Origin: Parelaphostrongylus tenuis
Taxonomy: Eukaryota; Nematoda; Chromadorea; Rhabditida; Metastrongylidae
Length of the DNA: 64,000 nt
NCBI GenBank assembly: GCA_019055375.1
Contig: JAHQIW010000787.1
Location: 46,444 to 110,443, forward strand
Direction of reading: 5' to 3'
Made by a program: the position numbers and the translations under genes. The notes beneath the pieces were generated by a model. The model saw only the letters and a list, made by a program, of their open reading frames with translations. It was not told the origin of the DNA and searched no databases. This document shows positions 46,200 through 56,499 of this stretch, one piece after another (the stretch's first letter is position 1; every line of letters starts with the position of its first letter).

Positions 46200-46800
46200 A
46201 ATAATAAAAATTATGTAAATGCTATAAATGTTACTAACATAATTATATAGCAGTTTATAGCATTAAACGTGATCGTTATTGAATTTTCCGGATTAAACCA
46301 ATTCCTGAGTGCAACCACATGGAGGTAAGCGGGCCGCCGCTTGATAAATGTGATGATTTACTAAGTGAGGAAATAGAAGAAGTTACATGAAATGTTGGGT
46401 ATTTACATCAGGTGAAAACAGCACGTCGAATGACTTCAACAACGTTGAATAAACTCTACCACTAGAGGATGGTCACCCTGTGATGACCTCTCCCAAAGAG
46501 ATGATCAAAAAAAGGATTCCGTCAGAACGCTAATTGCGAATTTGAAGTAGATAGTGGGTGATCTTGAGAAAAATGTGAATGTGAATTAAGATTATCAAGA
46601 CTAAAAATGTGAACGAAAAAAAACACAAATTTTTTTTCCCCGGGGGAAAAAAAAGTGAGAGAAACTCCATCAGTCATTTTGTATTTAGTGAAAGATAAAT
46701 AACTGAGTTTACGTTCAGGACTCCAAAAATCGCGCAAACTGTGGCCAGCCATTTTGGCGCTTGATATAATGAGGAAATCTGTATCAACGCCGATACTATT
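46200..46800. other. no firm gene; possible small upstream exon
   Basis: A GAG|GTAAGC donor-like site occurs at 46322-46330, preceded by a short open stretch reading KPIPECNHME. In phase it could join to the exon-like ORF at 46803, but no acceptor was found for it. Confidence 0.2.
46630..46654. repeat. perfect-type palindrome T8 C4 G5 A8
   Basis: Eight T, four C, five G and eight A form a self-complementary block apart from one extra G. It could extrude as a hairpin and is a likely spot for polymerase slippage. Confidence 0.85.
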
Positions 46801-46802
46801 AG

Positions 46803-47132
46803 TCACTTTTTGACTTCTTTAAGAGAAATAAAGTGCACACAGATCAATCTTTTTCTCATATTCGAGTAGGGACCAAACGTGATTGGTCTGAAGGTGTAAT
46901 TGTATGTAAAACCATGGCGCATGATACCATATGTTTGAAAGATATTCCGCTGTTTTATAGTTGCAATCCTCAGATCTGGAAACACCGTTTGGCCAAGTAT
47001 GAGAATTTCAGTCCATTCTTATGGTGTTCACTCAATCTCGGTAACCGTAACACTGCACATACACAGCAACTGTATAAGAAGACAAAGAAGCTAATGGCGC
47101 ATTTCGATATGCACGCAACGCTCACTCAATGA
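46803..47132 (+). CDS. terminal-exon-like ORF, unassigned
   Basis: A plus-strand frame runs from an AG acceptor-like site (ATTAG at 46798-46802) to a TGA at 47130-47132. It reads FDFFKRNKVHTDQSF, HIRVGTKRDWSEGV, TMAHDTICLKDIPLFY, WKHRLAKYENFSPFLW and LNLGNRNTAHTQQLYKKTKK. The composition and the balanced residue use look like a folded conserved protein, and the in-frame stop lies within the intron side of the AG. No family is recognised. The stop codon overlaps the left target duplication of RTE copy C, so the retroelement landed at the very end of this frame. The true C-terminus may therefore have continued past the insertion. Confidence 0.45.
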   Translation, partial: SLFDFFKRNKVHTDQSFSHIRVGTKRDWSEGVIVCKTMAHDTICLKDIPLFYSCNPQIWKHRLAKYENFSPFLWCSLNLGNRNTAHTQQLYKKTKKLMAHFDMHATLTQ

Positions 47133-47140
47133 CATATTAT
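47130..47140 (+). repeat. target-site duplication, left (RTE copy C)
   Basis: TGACATATTAT here is repeated exactly at 50490-50500, on the two sides of the element. Confidence 0.85.
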
Positions 47141-47891
47141 CACATGCATCACCTGTCGCCCGTTGATCGTCGAGTGACTCGAGCGGGTACCAGCAACTCT
47201 TCCATTTTTCCCTATCGCGTGCAAGAGTAGCCCAGTGGGTCCTCCTCGCTCTAGGGATTCGCTGAGCATCATATCTTTCTTCTATCGCTTTCGTGAAGAA
47301 ATCGGACCAACGGGTCAGTGGTCTTCCTTTAGAGCGCTTGACGTCCCGAGGAATCCAGTCGGTAACGGCTCTCGTCCATCGGTTGTCGTTGAAGCGCATC
47401 ACGTGTCCGGCCCACCTTATTTTCGATATCCTGGCGTGTAGAACGGCGTCTCTGATTTTCGATCGTTGACGTAGGTCGGAACTTCGGATCCTTTCTCTCA
47501 TTTGCGAGATACGGGATACTCCTAGCATCGACCTTTCGACTGCGCGTTCGATAACGCCAAGTGATCTTTCATCCTGCTTACGTAGCGACCAGGTTTCTGC
47601 TGCATACGTTAGGGCAGGGATAATTGTCGAGTCGAAAAGGTGGGCACGGAGTCGGATGTTCTTTGTCCTCTTCACTACATCTTCGATGCTCTTAAACGTT
47701 CCCCAAGCCGCTCGTTTCCTCCTGCTCAACTCTGGAGCTAGGTCGTTCATCATGTTGATTTCACGACCTAGATAGACGTAACTGGAGCATTCGGAGATTG
47801 TCGTTCCGTTGAGCGTGAATGGGGCATTCGAAACCATCCGTTCCTCATGAACATTGTTTTCGTTAGATTCAGTTGAAGACCATCTTTCCAC
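47141..47891 (-). CDS. RTE copy C, C-terminal domain
   Basis: An open frame of about 250 codons within the element carries SECSSYVYLGREINMMND, LTYAAETWSLRKQDERSL, MLGVSRISQMRERIRSSDLR, KIRWAGHVMRFNDNRW and GRPLTRWSDFFTKAIEERYD. These are the conserved blocks after the RT in RTE and related elements. The frame ends beyond the element in flanking DNA because the natural stop has been lost or lies in the tail. Confidence 0.9.
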
Positions 47892-48720
47892 AGGCGTTAT
47901 CGAAATCGGTCAACATTCGTTCCGCTTGGCTGATGTTTGGTGTTATGAGAACGATATCGTCAGCAAAGCGAAGATGGTTTTATTGTCGACCGTCAATTTT
48001 CACTCCCATTTCGTCCCATTCTAATGTTCGCATGACGTTTTGTAGGGTGGCAGTGAATAGTTTAGGCGAAATTGTATCGCCTTGTCGAACCCCTCTTCTT
48101 ACGTCAATGGTGATATTGTTGTAGAATGGAGATATTTTGGTCGTGAAATCTTTATAAAGCTCACGAAGGATCATTATGTACCGAGTAGGGACGCCCTGGT
48201 TATCCAGAGCCTCTATAACCGCTTCTGTTTCCACTGAATCAAAGGCTTTCTTCAGATCGATGAAAGTGAGACAGAGTGGGTTGTTTGTACTCTCGTCGAA
48301 ACTTCAATGAGTCTTGTAATCGTGTGGATGTGGTCTATGGTACTAAATCCTTTTCGGAACCCTGCTTGTTCGCATGGCTGTCCTTCGTCCAGTGTTCTGT
48401 CAATCCTGTTTAGGATGACTCGAGTAAAGAGTTTATAGACAACGGACAGCAAGCAGATTGGCGATAATTGCCTATGTCGTGAAGGTCTCCCTTTTTGAAC
48501 AACAATACGGTCTTGCTGGTTTTCCATTGAATGGGACCTTGCATTCTGACAGGTAGCGAGTGAAGAGCCGAGCCAGGGTGTTGATGAGAACTGGCGGCAG
48601 GTTCTTCAGGTGTTCTGGTCTAATCCTGTCTGGACCGGGTGTTGTTCTGTTCTTCACCGACGATATAGCATGTCGGATTTCGGAAGGGAAGGACCGGTGG
48701 AACGACATATTCGTCCTCTT
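47892..48720 (-). pseudogene. RTE copy C, reverse transcriptase
   Basis: RT blocks are spread over three frames. From 5' to 3' they are RPICLLSVVYKLFTRVILNR, GFRKGFSTIDHIHTITRLIE, KAFDSVETEAVIEAL (motif A), RRGVRQGDTISPKLFTATLQ (motif B) and RFADDIVLI (motif C, FADD codons at 47956-47967). All catalytic aspartates are present. At least two frameshifts separate the pieces. Confidence 0.9.
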
Positions 48721-48851
48721 TCAATTTATATGACGGTAAGAGGACATGGCTAGCGAAGAGATCCGAGTAGTATTGGTGGATGATTTTCTCCATAGCCCTT
48801 CTGGAAGCTGTAAGTGTCCCGTCAGGGTATCGGAGTGCAATCATCTTGGTC

Positions 48852-49989
48852 TTATAGTTGGCGAAGCTCTCGCTGGGCTTTGCGAATGCTCTTCCCAGCT
48901 TCTGCAGCTTCTGCCATAACTGCTGCTCTTCTCTCTTTGAGGTCTTCTTTTATCGCTTCTCTGCAGCGTTTCGCAAGTTCGGACGTAAGGTTTCGGTTGC
49001 CTGTAGCTCGTGCGATTCCACGTTGACGTATCAGCTCGAGTGTCTGCGGAGACAAGCGTCTCTTCGTGACCTTAGGACTCCGGCTTTCATAGCGCTAACG
49101 TGAAGATATTCAACGAGCGGTCGCATTCTTCGTCGATGTTGTCGACAACGGTATCTTCCAAGAGCCGACTAATGATTTGAATACATCCCATTTTATGGTA
49201 GTTCTGGGACTTCGTTGTTTGAATTTAGCAGCTTTCTCTCCTCTTCTCGAAAAACGGAACGTTGCGCGAAGGAGGCGATGGTCTGATCCCGTGTAGAACT
49301 TGGGAACAACAGCGACATCGGTCAGCAAAACCTTCGATTTACTAAGATGTTGTCTATTTCGTTATGGTACTCTCCATTGGGAGACTCCCACGTCCATCGC
49401 TGAGAGTGAGGCTTTTGCAATTGTGAGTTACCATGGATGGTTTGGGTCGTCATGATAAACTCAGATAGCCTCTCACCCTGTTCATTCCATTCTAGTCCGT
49501 GGATCCCAATGTGACGTTCTTCAGACGTTCTTCTAGGGTCCAATTTTTGCATTAAAATCTCCGACAATGCCCTTGAAGAATGTATGATCTTCTCTGAAGA
49601 ATTTTTCGAGGTCCATATAAAACGCTTCGACTTCGTCTTCGTCATAGCTTGATGTTGGTGCGTAAGCAACGAAGATGGTCAAAGCCGGCATAGAACCACA
49701 TCGTTTTCAACCGTAATCGTCCGATACGGGTTGTTAGTTTGTTCAAACGAATCTATGTTCACGGTCAAATTCGATTTGACGAGGACGCCAACGCCGCCGA
49801 CACCTCTGCTATCGCATGTTCCAAGGAACAGTTCTTCTCTCCGGTGTCATAAACAGCGTGAAAAGGATGGCGCCTTCTCGTCTCAGCCAGGCCAATGACG
49901 TCGTACCTTATTCTTCTTGCTTGAATCAATAGATCTTCTACAGCGGATTCGTGAGCAAGGGTTCTTGCGTTGTAGGTACAGATCGTCAT
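48852..49989 (-). pseudogene. RTE copy C, EEP endonuclease and linker
   Basis: The endonuclease starts with TICTYNARTL and DVIGLAETR (catalytic glutamate) at 49989-49765. It continues through RRTSEERHIGIHG and HSQRWTWESPNGEYHNEIDN and ends with GSDHRLLRA, which holds the SDH motif of the EEP fold. A linker with LTSELAKRCREAIKED follows at 49055-48852. Frameshifts separate the pieces at about 49760, 49325 and 49080. Confidence 0.85.
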
Positions 49990-50057
49990 TTTAGTCCGTT
50001 TCGATCTTGGCAGCCTAGTTTGGCCCCTGAGATTTTAGCAGCCTCTCCGTACTCGTC

Positions 50058-50387
50058 CTACCTGGCGCAGCCGTACCAGGGCTCTTTCGGGTCAGGGGAA
50101 TGAGGCCCATATTTGTTGCTGTTTTGGCATTTTGACATCCCACGTATAGCTTGCCAGGCTCTAAACGTGGGGGCTGGGTACTCACGAGTAGCTTGCCAGT
50201 CTCTCTCGGAGGAGCGGGAGGAGCTTATTTGTTGGAGGCGACTCCTAACCGCCTCCCATGTACTTCCCAGCCGCTTGATTGCCGGCCTTTTGGCCGACTT
50301 GACTCGTCGAAATAGAGTTTCTGTCAAGTCGCGCTGCAGAAGCAGGGAGCTCACCCCTGAATCCACCTGCGTCTCTAGGAAGCACAC
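50058..50387 (-). CDS. RTE copy C, N-terminal conserved region
   Basis: A 109-codon frame with VSSLLLQRDLTETLFRRVKS and ERDWQATREYPAPTFRAWQA lies upstream of the endonuclease. The same block is recognisable in copies A (about 6480-6760) and B (about 13140-13440), so it is a regular part of this subfamily. Its function is unknown. A stop separates it from the endonuclease in this copy. Confidence 0.65.
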   Translation of the reverse strand: MCFLETQVDSGVSSLLLQRDLTETLFRRVKSAKRPAIKRLGSTWEAVRSRLQQISSSRSSERDWQATREYPAPTFRAWQAIRGMSKCQNSNKYGPHSPDPKEPWYGCAR

Positions 50388-50489
50388 GATCGCTTTTGGT
50401 TTGCATTTATTCCCTACTCACCAACCTGGGGACGCACCGCGTGCCCTCACGACTAACCGGGCGGGATCCCTCAATGAGGGAGGATCTGG

Positions 50490-50500
50490 TGACATATTAT
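50490..50500 (+). repeat. target-site duplication, right (RTE copy C)
   Basis: Exact repeat of TGACATATTAT at 47130-47140. It marks the 5' boundary of the element. Confidence 0.85.
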
Positions 50501-50504
50501 AGGT

Positions 50505-52045
50505 CAGAAAAATATGTCATAGATTTATTTCATCTTTAAGGCTAGAATGGATAATTCACGACCGTTGTATAGTGGTGACAAATAATCAACTGGACCTCGA
50601 CTCCGATGTCAATGATCAAGAAGAGAGAATTTCTTGATATTTCCTCACGCAGGGCTTGATAACAACAGCGAGATATAGAGTTATAGTGAGGAGTGTGCAC
50701 ACGCCTATCTCATATATGTTGCTTCAGTTACGACGTGGCAACTGGCATTTTCGGACACCTCCTACAGAGACCTCATCAGTCCACCAAGCAAAGGATCGTC
50801 GCTGTGTCAGAAGCGTGGCGAGGAGTGAGAAACTGTTACACGACTGTCAATTCCATCTGTATATTGTCCATGTCAATATAACAAAATTGCTGTGAAGAAA
50901 GTCCTAGCAAAATCAATCTTCTTAAATATATCCGTCTTCCTAGAACTTGACAAGTATTTTCCCAAAATCGTTTCATAAACAAAACGTTTTTGTAATCTGT
51001 TTTCGAAAAGGCCTACAATAAGTGTTTTAAACAGTAGCACAGCTTACTTTTTTAGAAATTCTGGTTGTTTAATGATGGAATAGTAGTGAATCTCTAAGCA
51101 CTTATAACGACCTTGAGACAGTATTTAGCGATCGGTTGTTGGGGAGCAAACTGGGAGTTTCTTAGCTGAAGGCAGTTGAACGACTTCTTGCGCAACAAGG
51201 GATTGGAAAAAAGTGCCGGAAACCAGTACTATTGCTTGGTGAGATATTTTGACCACGTCTTCTTTGACATGATAGGGTTTTATTTTAAAGAAATTTTTCT
51301 ACAACCTATATTTTTTTCAACGGACTCCCTTCATGAGGCGCTGATTAGAATCAGAATCCATGACGCTTTCCCACGCATTAGGAGCGACGCTGTTTCATGT
51401 ACTGAGGTGCAGATGAATACATATGGTGGACTCCTTTTGTGATAAGCAAGGCTGCATAAGTTTTGTCTCTATATCAAGTATTCTTATTTATTAAGAAGAA
51501 CTAAGCTTAGCAGTAAACCGCAAACGTCATCACCATTAGTAAGCATATAATGTGTGGTAAGGCGAGCATGGGGGATGAGGCGTTCGGTAACGCATCTTTC
51601 GGAGATGTATTTTGCAATCGACCTCATTATGCATCCTAGAAATCGTAAAATACATATCTGGCTTGTGTAATGAGTTGTATTGATTGTTGAAATACTCTAA
51701 GGAGAGTTTGATAGAAATAGAAAGAAAAGCTTACTACAATCGATTTATTATTTAGATATCAACAGTCATGCAGAGTGAAGACGATGACGCCATTATCTAT
51801 GACGTATCTGTGTATTTGAAGCCTTCAAAGGACTTATTTTCGGTGAGCATATGTTTGAGTACTGCGCATTCAACTCCACCAAGTTTTGTAAGATTTGGTC
51901 TAAATGCATTTTTGACCTATACCAAGACTTAGTGGCTTTGCTGTGAAGTTGGTGCTTTTATCCACCTGGAGAGTCTGATATCACCTAGCCCACCACAAAG
52001 TGTTAAAATATTTTTGTGAACTAGAAATTCAGAATCGAATAAATA
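50505..52045. other. no gene recognised
   Basis: Plus-strand frames at 50656-50895 and 51176-51442 have no recognised motif. Confidence 0.35.
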
Positions 52046-52049
52046 CCAA

Positions 52050-52087
<38 letters not shown>

Positions 52088-52099
52088 GTATATATATAT
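52050..52099. repeat. (TA)n microsatellite
   Basis: Two long TA runs with CA or GT interruptions. Transcribed, it could form a long hairpin. Confidence 0.95.
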
Positions 52100-52884
52100 C
52101 GGTACTCCTCTAGTCATTACACAATACACGCCTGGAGCTTGACAATGACTGAGAAACGATGAAACTCCTCTCTGACTTTACAGAATAGGTCGGCAAATTC
52201 TGTTAATCAATGCGATTATTTCCATGGCATCACCTTTTTTCAAAACTCGCTATGCAGGTTGATTAGTAGGACACTAAAGGTTACCAAAGGTGTGTTTCTT
52301 GCGAGGTAAAAAAGACTCGGGTGATTGGGATCAATAAAGAACAAACTCATTTCGTAAAATCAAAAGTCCTACTAAGACAAGGGTCCATTATGGTGATGTA
52401 AATCAAAGAGGCGATGCCTTTTACTAAAAAATAAGGCACTTTTCCGTTATTTGTAGCCTGTTTCGACCCCTTGAGAAAAACGTATTTTTTGGTCTTCTTT
52501 GGTAATTAGGTAGTTATTCGACGGAATAAATCAAAAGAATTGTACTGTGGTTTATTTCTAAAAACGCTTTGCTATTAAGTCAAAAAGTAAAGACATATTT
52601 TTGTTCTTCATTCAAAGATTTCTTGCTGCTCAGAACTTTTTTAGGAGTCTTACACAACCATTTGATAGATCAAATCTTGAGAATTCCAATGGTGTATTTG
52701 GTTTTGAAAGACTTCGTAGTGCGTTGTAGCAGCCAGATGAAGATTGAGTTTCTCACAGCTGTATTATTTCGATTGCCCGCACCCTATTTCCACCCTTCAG
52801 AACAGCGTATTTTTGGTTATTTCCAATGTTTAAATAATGAATCGATAGCTTCAACCAGAAGGATTCGATTGAAATATATTGTTT

Positions 52885-54005
52885 AGAAAAAGTTTTTTAT
52901 GGCGCTAAAAGAGCAAAAGTGAGATTTCTTTTCCAGTAGAGCATCTCTCGCTGAACAAAGCTGTTACTTTAAACCTTTACTGACTACTCGACAGAACGAA
53001 TCTCAGGAGTTCCAATGATGCTTTTGATTTCTGAAAAGACTTCCTAATGAGCTACAAAGGGCAAAAGAAGATTAGGATTCGCACCCGGTGTACAAGGTGT
53101 CTTAACCGAAGAAGCTTTATCAAAACATGCTTGCAACATCGCCAAGAAGTATATGGACTGCAATCAAGCTTCATTTGACAATCTTTCTTGTGCAGACATT
53201 GGATTTGTAACACGCCGTATTTCTCTAGGAACATGCATGACTGCGTCATTTTCAGTATTTGGTAAAACATAGAGGCTCATAATTGAGGGAACTCGATTAA
53301 AACCAGCAGAAATCAATTGAAAGACCAACGATGTGCAGTGGATGGTGCCCTTGTTGCGAAATCTTGTTTACATATAGACGAAAGTGTATTGGCTTGACGC
53401 CAATCTGGCAGGATTTTATCCCTATACCTCAATGGCGTGGCGGCTTGGAGCCGACGTCGCGCTGCGAGAAACTTGAGATTCCTTTGCGAGCTATAGCGCA
53501 AAAAAGAGTTCTTTTTTAAACCATGGACACTCTCAGAATTGACAAGATTTGAGCTATCGAACTGCTGCTGAAAGTCTAGAGGAGAGGCTCTGTTCAGCGA
53601 GAGATAATGAATAAAAAAAACATAATTTTATTTTTTTTTCTTATAGCGCGACAGTGCAGCCGTAATAAAAACGTGGTGTACCAATAAAATCTCTGTATTT
53701 CGACCCATTGAGTAGTTTTTAAAACGTGAAAAAAGGAAAAGTTGCGTTTTTTTTGAGATTCCAAAGAATGACGAGGATAATAGGAGTGATCCTGTTTAGC
53801 GAAACCCAATCTTTTTCCGGCTGTTATAGCACACCAAGAAGTGTGTTTCAAAGACCAAAAAGTCTTTGGAAGCCTCAAGATTCGGTCTATCGCCTGATTG
53901 ATGATACTCTTAAGAAAAGAATGGTTATCGAAAAATGCTTGAATGAGGACAAATTTAACTTTGCTCTTCCAGCGCAATAATAAAGCCTTTTCAGAGATAA
54001 AATGG
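52885..54005. repeat. dispersed repeat R3, inverted and direct pieces
   Basis: GGCGCTAAAAGAGCAAAA at about 52900 is the reverse complement, with few changes, of TTTGCTCTTCCAGCGC at about 53957-53972. The latter matches TTTTGCTCTTACAGCGC at 6167-6183. The open frames here (53594-54010 minus and 53726-53980 plus) overlap each other and have no recognised motif, so they are treated as repeat shadows. Confidence 0.4.
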
Positions 54006-54764
54006 ACCATCCAATTCTATTGATTCAAGCTATCGAAAGGCTAAGTGAACATCAAAGATGACTAAAAAATAAACTTTTCTGAAGGGCAGAAACCGTTTAC
54101 GGAAAACGCAAAAGCACCGAAAATAATTCCTGGTACATTTGCTACCTCTTTCGTGTAACCCCTTTCAAGTTGGAAACTATCTCAGTGAAATCACATTTTA
54201 AGAAAGGCGGTGATAACATAGAGAATAAACGGAGACATTGTGATGCAGAATAAAAAGCAATAAGACGATTTGAATTTAATGTAAGAGATATCACCAACTT
54301 TTCGATGATTGATTCAATTTCCGTGTGTTCTGATCTATTCTTTTATTGGTATTTGCAAATGGCAAGACTTGTGAAGTTTTTTTATCTGTGAGCGATGATC
54401 CCATTTGGATACTTTAAAATATTGTAAAACTTAAGTAGATTTGTGAGGACATATTTATGGTGCCTATTAATATCGTTTGCCAGTTTATAACGTAGATTCT
54501 CCTCAGGTCTCCTCCGCTGAATTCTAAGCCGTAAATAATTTTCCTTCAAATCTAATATGATGCTCATTTAAATGTCGTTTTCCGCTGAAAAGAATTCCAG
54601 AGAAACTGTCGTAGCCTAGATTAGTGAGAAACCACTTCGGTCTCAATCGAAATGTGTTCGGATATGTTTCATCCATGGTACAGCCTTCACTTCAGAAAAA
54701 GTGTATTGAAATATCCATATTCTCATGGCCAATAGATTTGATTAAAGTTGGATTATGGATTTTC

Positions 54765-54905
54765 CAGGTCCCCGTTCGTTCAGATTTGACCGGCCTGAAG
54801 CTAAGCACACGATTTTCTATGTCTGAATAGTATGGAAGACAGGGAGATTGCGTGGCCGAGAACCTATTGCGACCACTGTGCCACTGTTATAGTATCACCA
54901 ACCAG
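54765..54905. repeat. 5S-like and tRNA-like fragment (possible SINE)
   Basis: On the plus strand AAGCTAAGCA (54799-54808) and GGAAGACAGGG occur at the spacing of the 5S rRNA internal promoter boxes (AAGTTAAGCA and GGGAGAC). A CCCGTTCG word lies upstream where 5S has CCCGTCCG. Directly after it, on the minus strand, GTGGCACAGTGGTCGC resembles a tRNA A box and the GTGGCGCAGTGGTTAA of the 63.84-kb SINE. The match is partial, so this is a suggestion only. Confidence 0.3.
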
Positions 54906-54909
54906 TAGA

Positions 54910-56450
54910 GCGGAATTCATGTATCAGCCATATTTAGTCTTTCAGTGGTTCTAAGCCTTGCAAAATTTTCAACTAAACAACTCTTTTCAGTCATTGTGAA
55001 TCCAATGGCTGTGCACGTTTATCATTTAGGAAGTAGGTGTCCATATGACAGTAAAGACTAACCTAGAATTTGCGAGTGATATGGACGTGATCACAATCAA
55101 AATAGTCGTTGTGTTCTGTGTTAGTTCTTGATAAACATTAACTTGTCATTAACTCCAATCTGTAAATGGATACTTTGTATACTTGATACTTGAAATCTGT
55201 GATTAGTTAAAATTATATCAAGTGATATAATACGAATATGCTTAATGCTGTATACCAACTATTTCTAAGTTATGAAATCAAATGAATGCGACATTTCTGA
55301 AGCGGAAGCAATAGGAGAATGATTAATGATCCACTTAAAAATTGAAGAAACTGGCTCACTTACTTTTCCCAACACTTGCCTGCAGTTACCTGAGAGCACC
55401 TTAGCCTAGCAATTCTCAATATTCCAAGAGGAATGCGATCGACCGAGATCATACGGAAAATCATGAAGAAACGAATTCCGTAAGCTGCAGTCAAAATGTC
55501 ACGTAGAATTTGAAGACCTTTCCTGCCGATGAAAGCGGGGACAAATTGAATGCTGAAAATACTTGATTATACGCAACAGAATGTGGCAACAAATCGTTAA
55601 AAAATGAACAAGTAAAAAGTAATGACCAACGTTGATCTTTAAAATTGCTTCTGGCTCAAAGTAAGCGAATGAGGAACTTAACTCTTACCTTAATGCGCAA
55701 AATTACAAGGAACAAATGCCTAGGACTCAAATTTGAGAAGCTTAATCTCGTTCAAAATGAATAACGAAAGTGATGGTCATCGGATATTTTTTTAAGCGAA
55801 AAAGCTTCATACATTTTACGGAATTTCAATCTTATATTACAGGAGCACAATACACAATAAGCTTGACAGATATGAGCCGAGGGAAGTTCACGAAATGCTG
55901 TCTTTACCGGCTCATTGCAGAAAACGTCCGCTCAGGTCCTCTGTGATTAGTGAGCAGACTTTTTATCATTATAAAAGAAGCGTTAACACATATCATTTTC
56001 TTATAAAAGAGCGCTGGGATCACCTATGATGTTGAAAAGGTGAACAAGGACTCGTGTTTGTTCCATTGTGTGCATAACAAGAAAATCAGTAGGAAACACA
56101 ATGGGCGATGAGCTCGAATAATAGGCTTTGGAGAACAAGGAACCCTCGAAACGTTACCCAAATAAAACACTTATCAACTCGTTCAGGATGTGTATACCTG
56201 TGATGGATACAACGCTTGTTCGAATGGCCTTTCTCGCCGGAGAGAAAATTTCCATCAGACCTTTTTTCCATCAGGTCGATTTTCGAATAGCCTTTTTTGA
56301 CATTGTTGCAGAAGGAAATCCGTGTCATACACAAACATTTTTCTCTCAAGATAAAACTATTTCTCTAGTCTATTGTGTAAAATATCTTACAAAATGTACT
56401 TTTCCTTCAATTGAAAATTGCATGAGGTTGGTGCTTCTTTTTTCCTCAAA
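54910..56450. other. no gene recognised
   Basis: Overlapping opposite frames at 56086-56349 and 56128-56496 have no recognised motif. No repeats were supported. Confidence 0.4.
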
Positions 56451-56455
56451 ATTGA

Positions 56456-56496
56456 TGACTATTCGTCTCGGCGACAACGCCTTCGTCAGAGCCTAG
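56456..56496 (-). ncRNA. HHR-3 motif remnant of a PLE
   Basis: Minus strand: GGCU of stem I, box 1 CUGACGA (56483-56489), an extra A, a perfect GGCG/CGCC stem II with loop UUGU, then GAGA in place of GAAA. The cut site and the second strand of stem I are lost. It closely follows the PLE motif at 19598-19637 but no PLE coding remnant is visible nearby. Confidence 0.5.
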
Positions 56497-56499
56497 GCG

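Larger units (their letters stand above)
47141..50489 (-). mobile_element. RTE-type non-LTR retrotransposon copy C, full length
   Basis: A 3.35-kb element lies on the minus strand between exact 11-bp repeats. It encodes an N-terminal region, an EEP endonuclease, an RT and a C-terminal domain, all in order. Its 3' end comes straight after the DDQR codons with a short GAT-containing tail (GGTGATGCATGTGAT), as expected for the RTE clade with its minimal 3' UTR and short-repeat tail. The intact duplication and the 5' leader make it the youngest of the RTE copies here. The coding region is nevertheless split over several frames. Confidence 0.9.

Noticed and set aside
50765..50800. Minus-strand GGTGGACTGATGAGG as a hammerhead start
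   Set aside because: Neither a stem II hairpin nor a GAAA box follows at the required distance.
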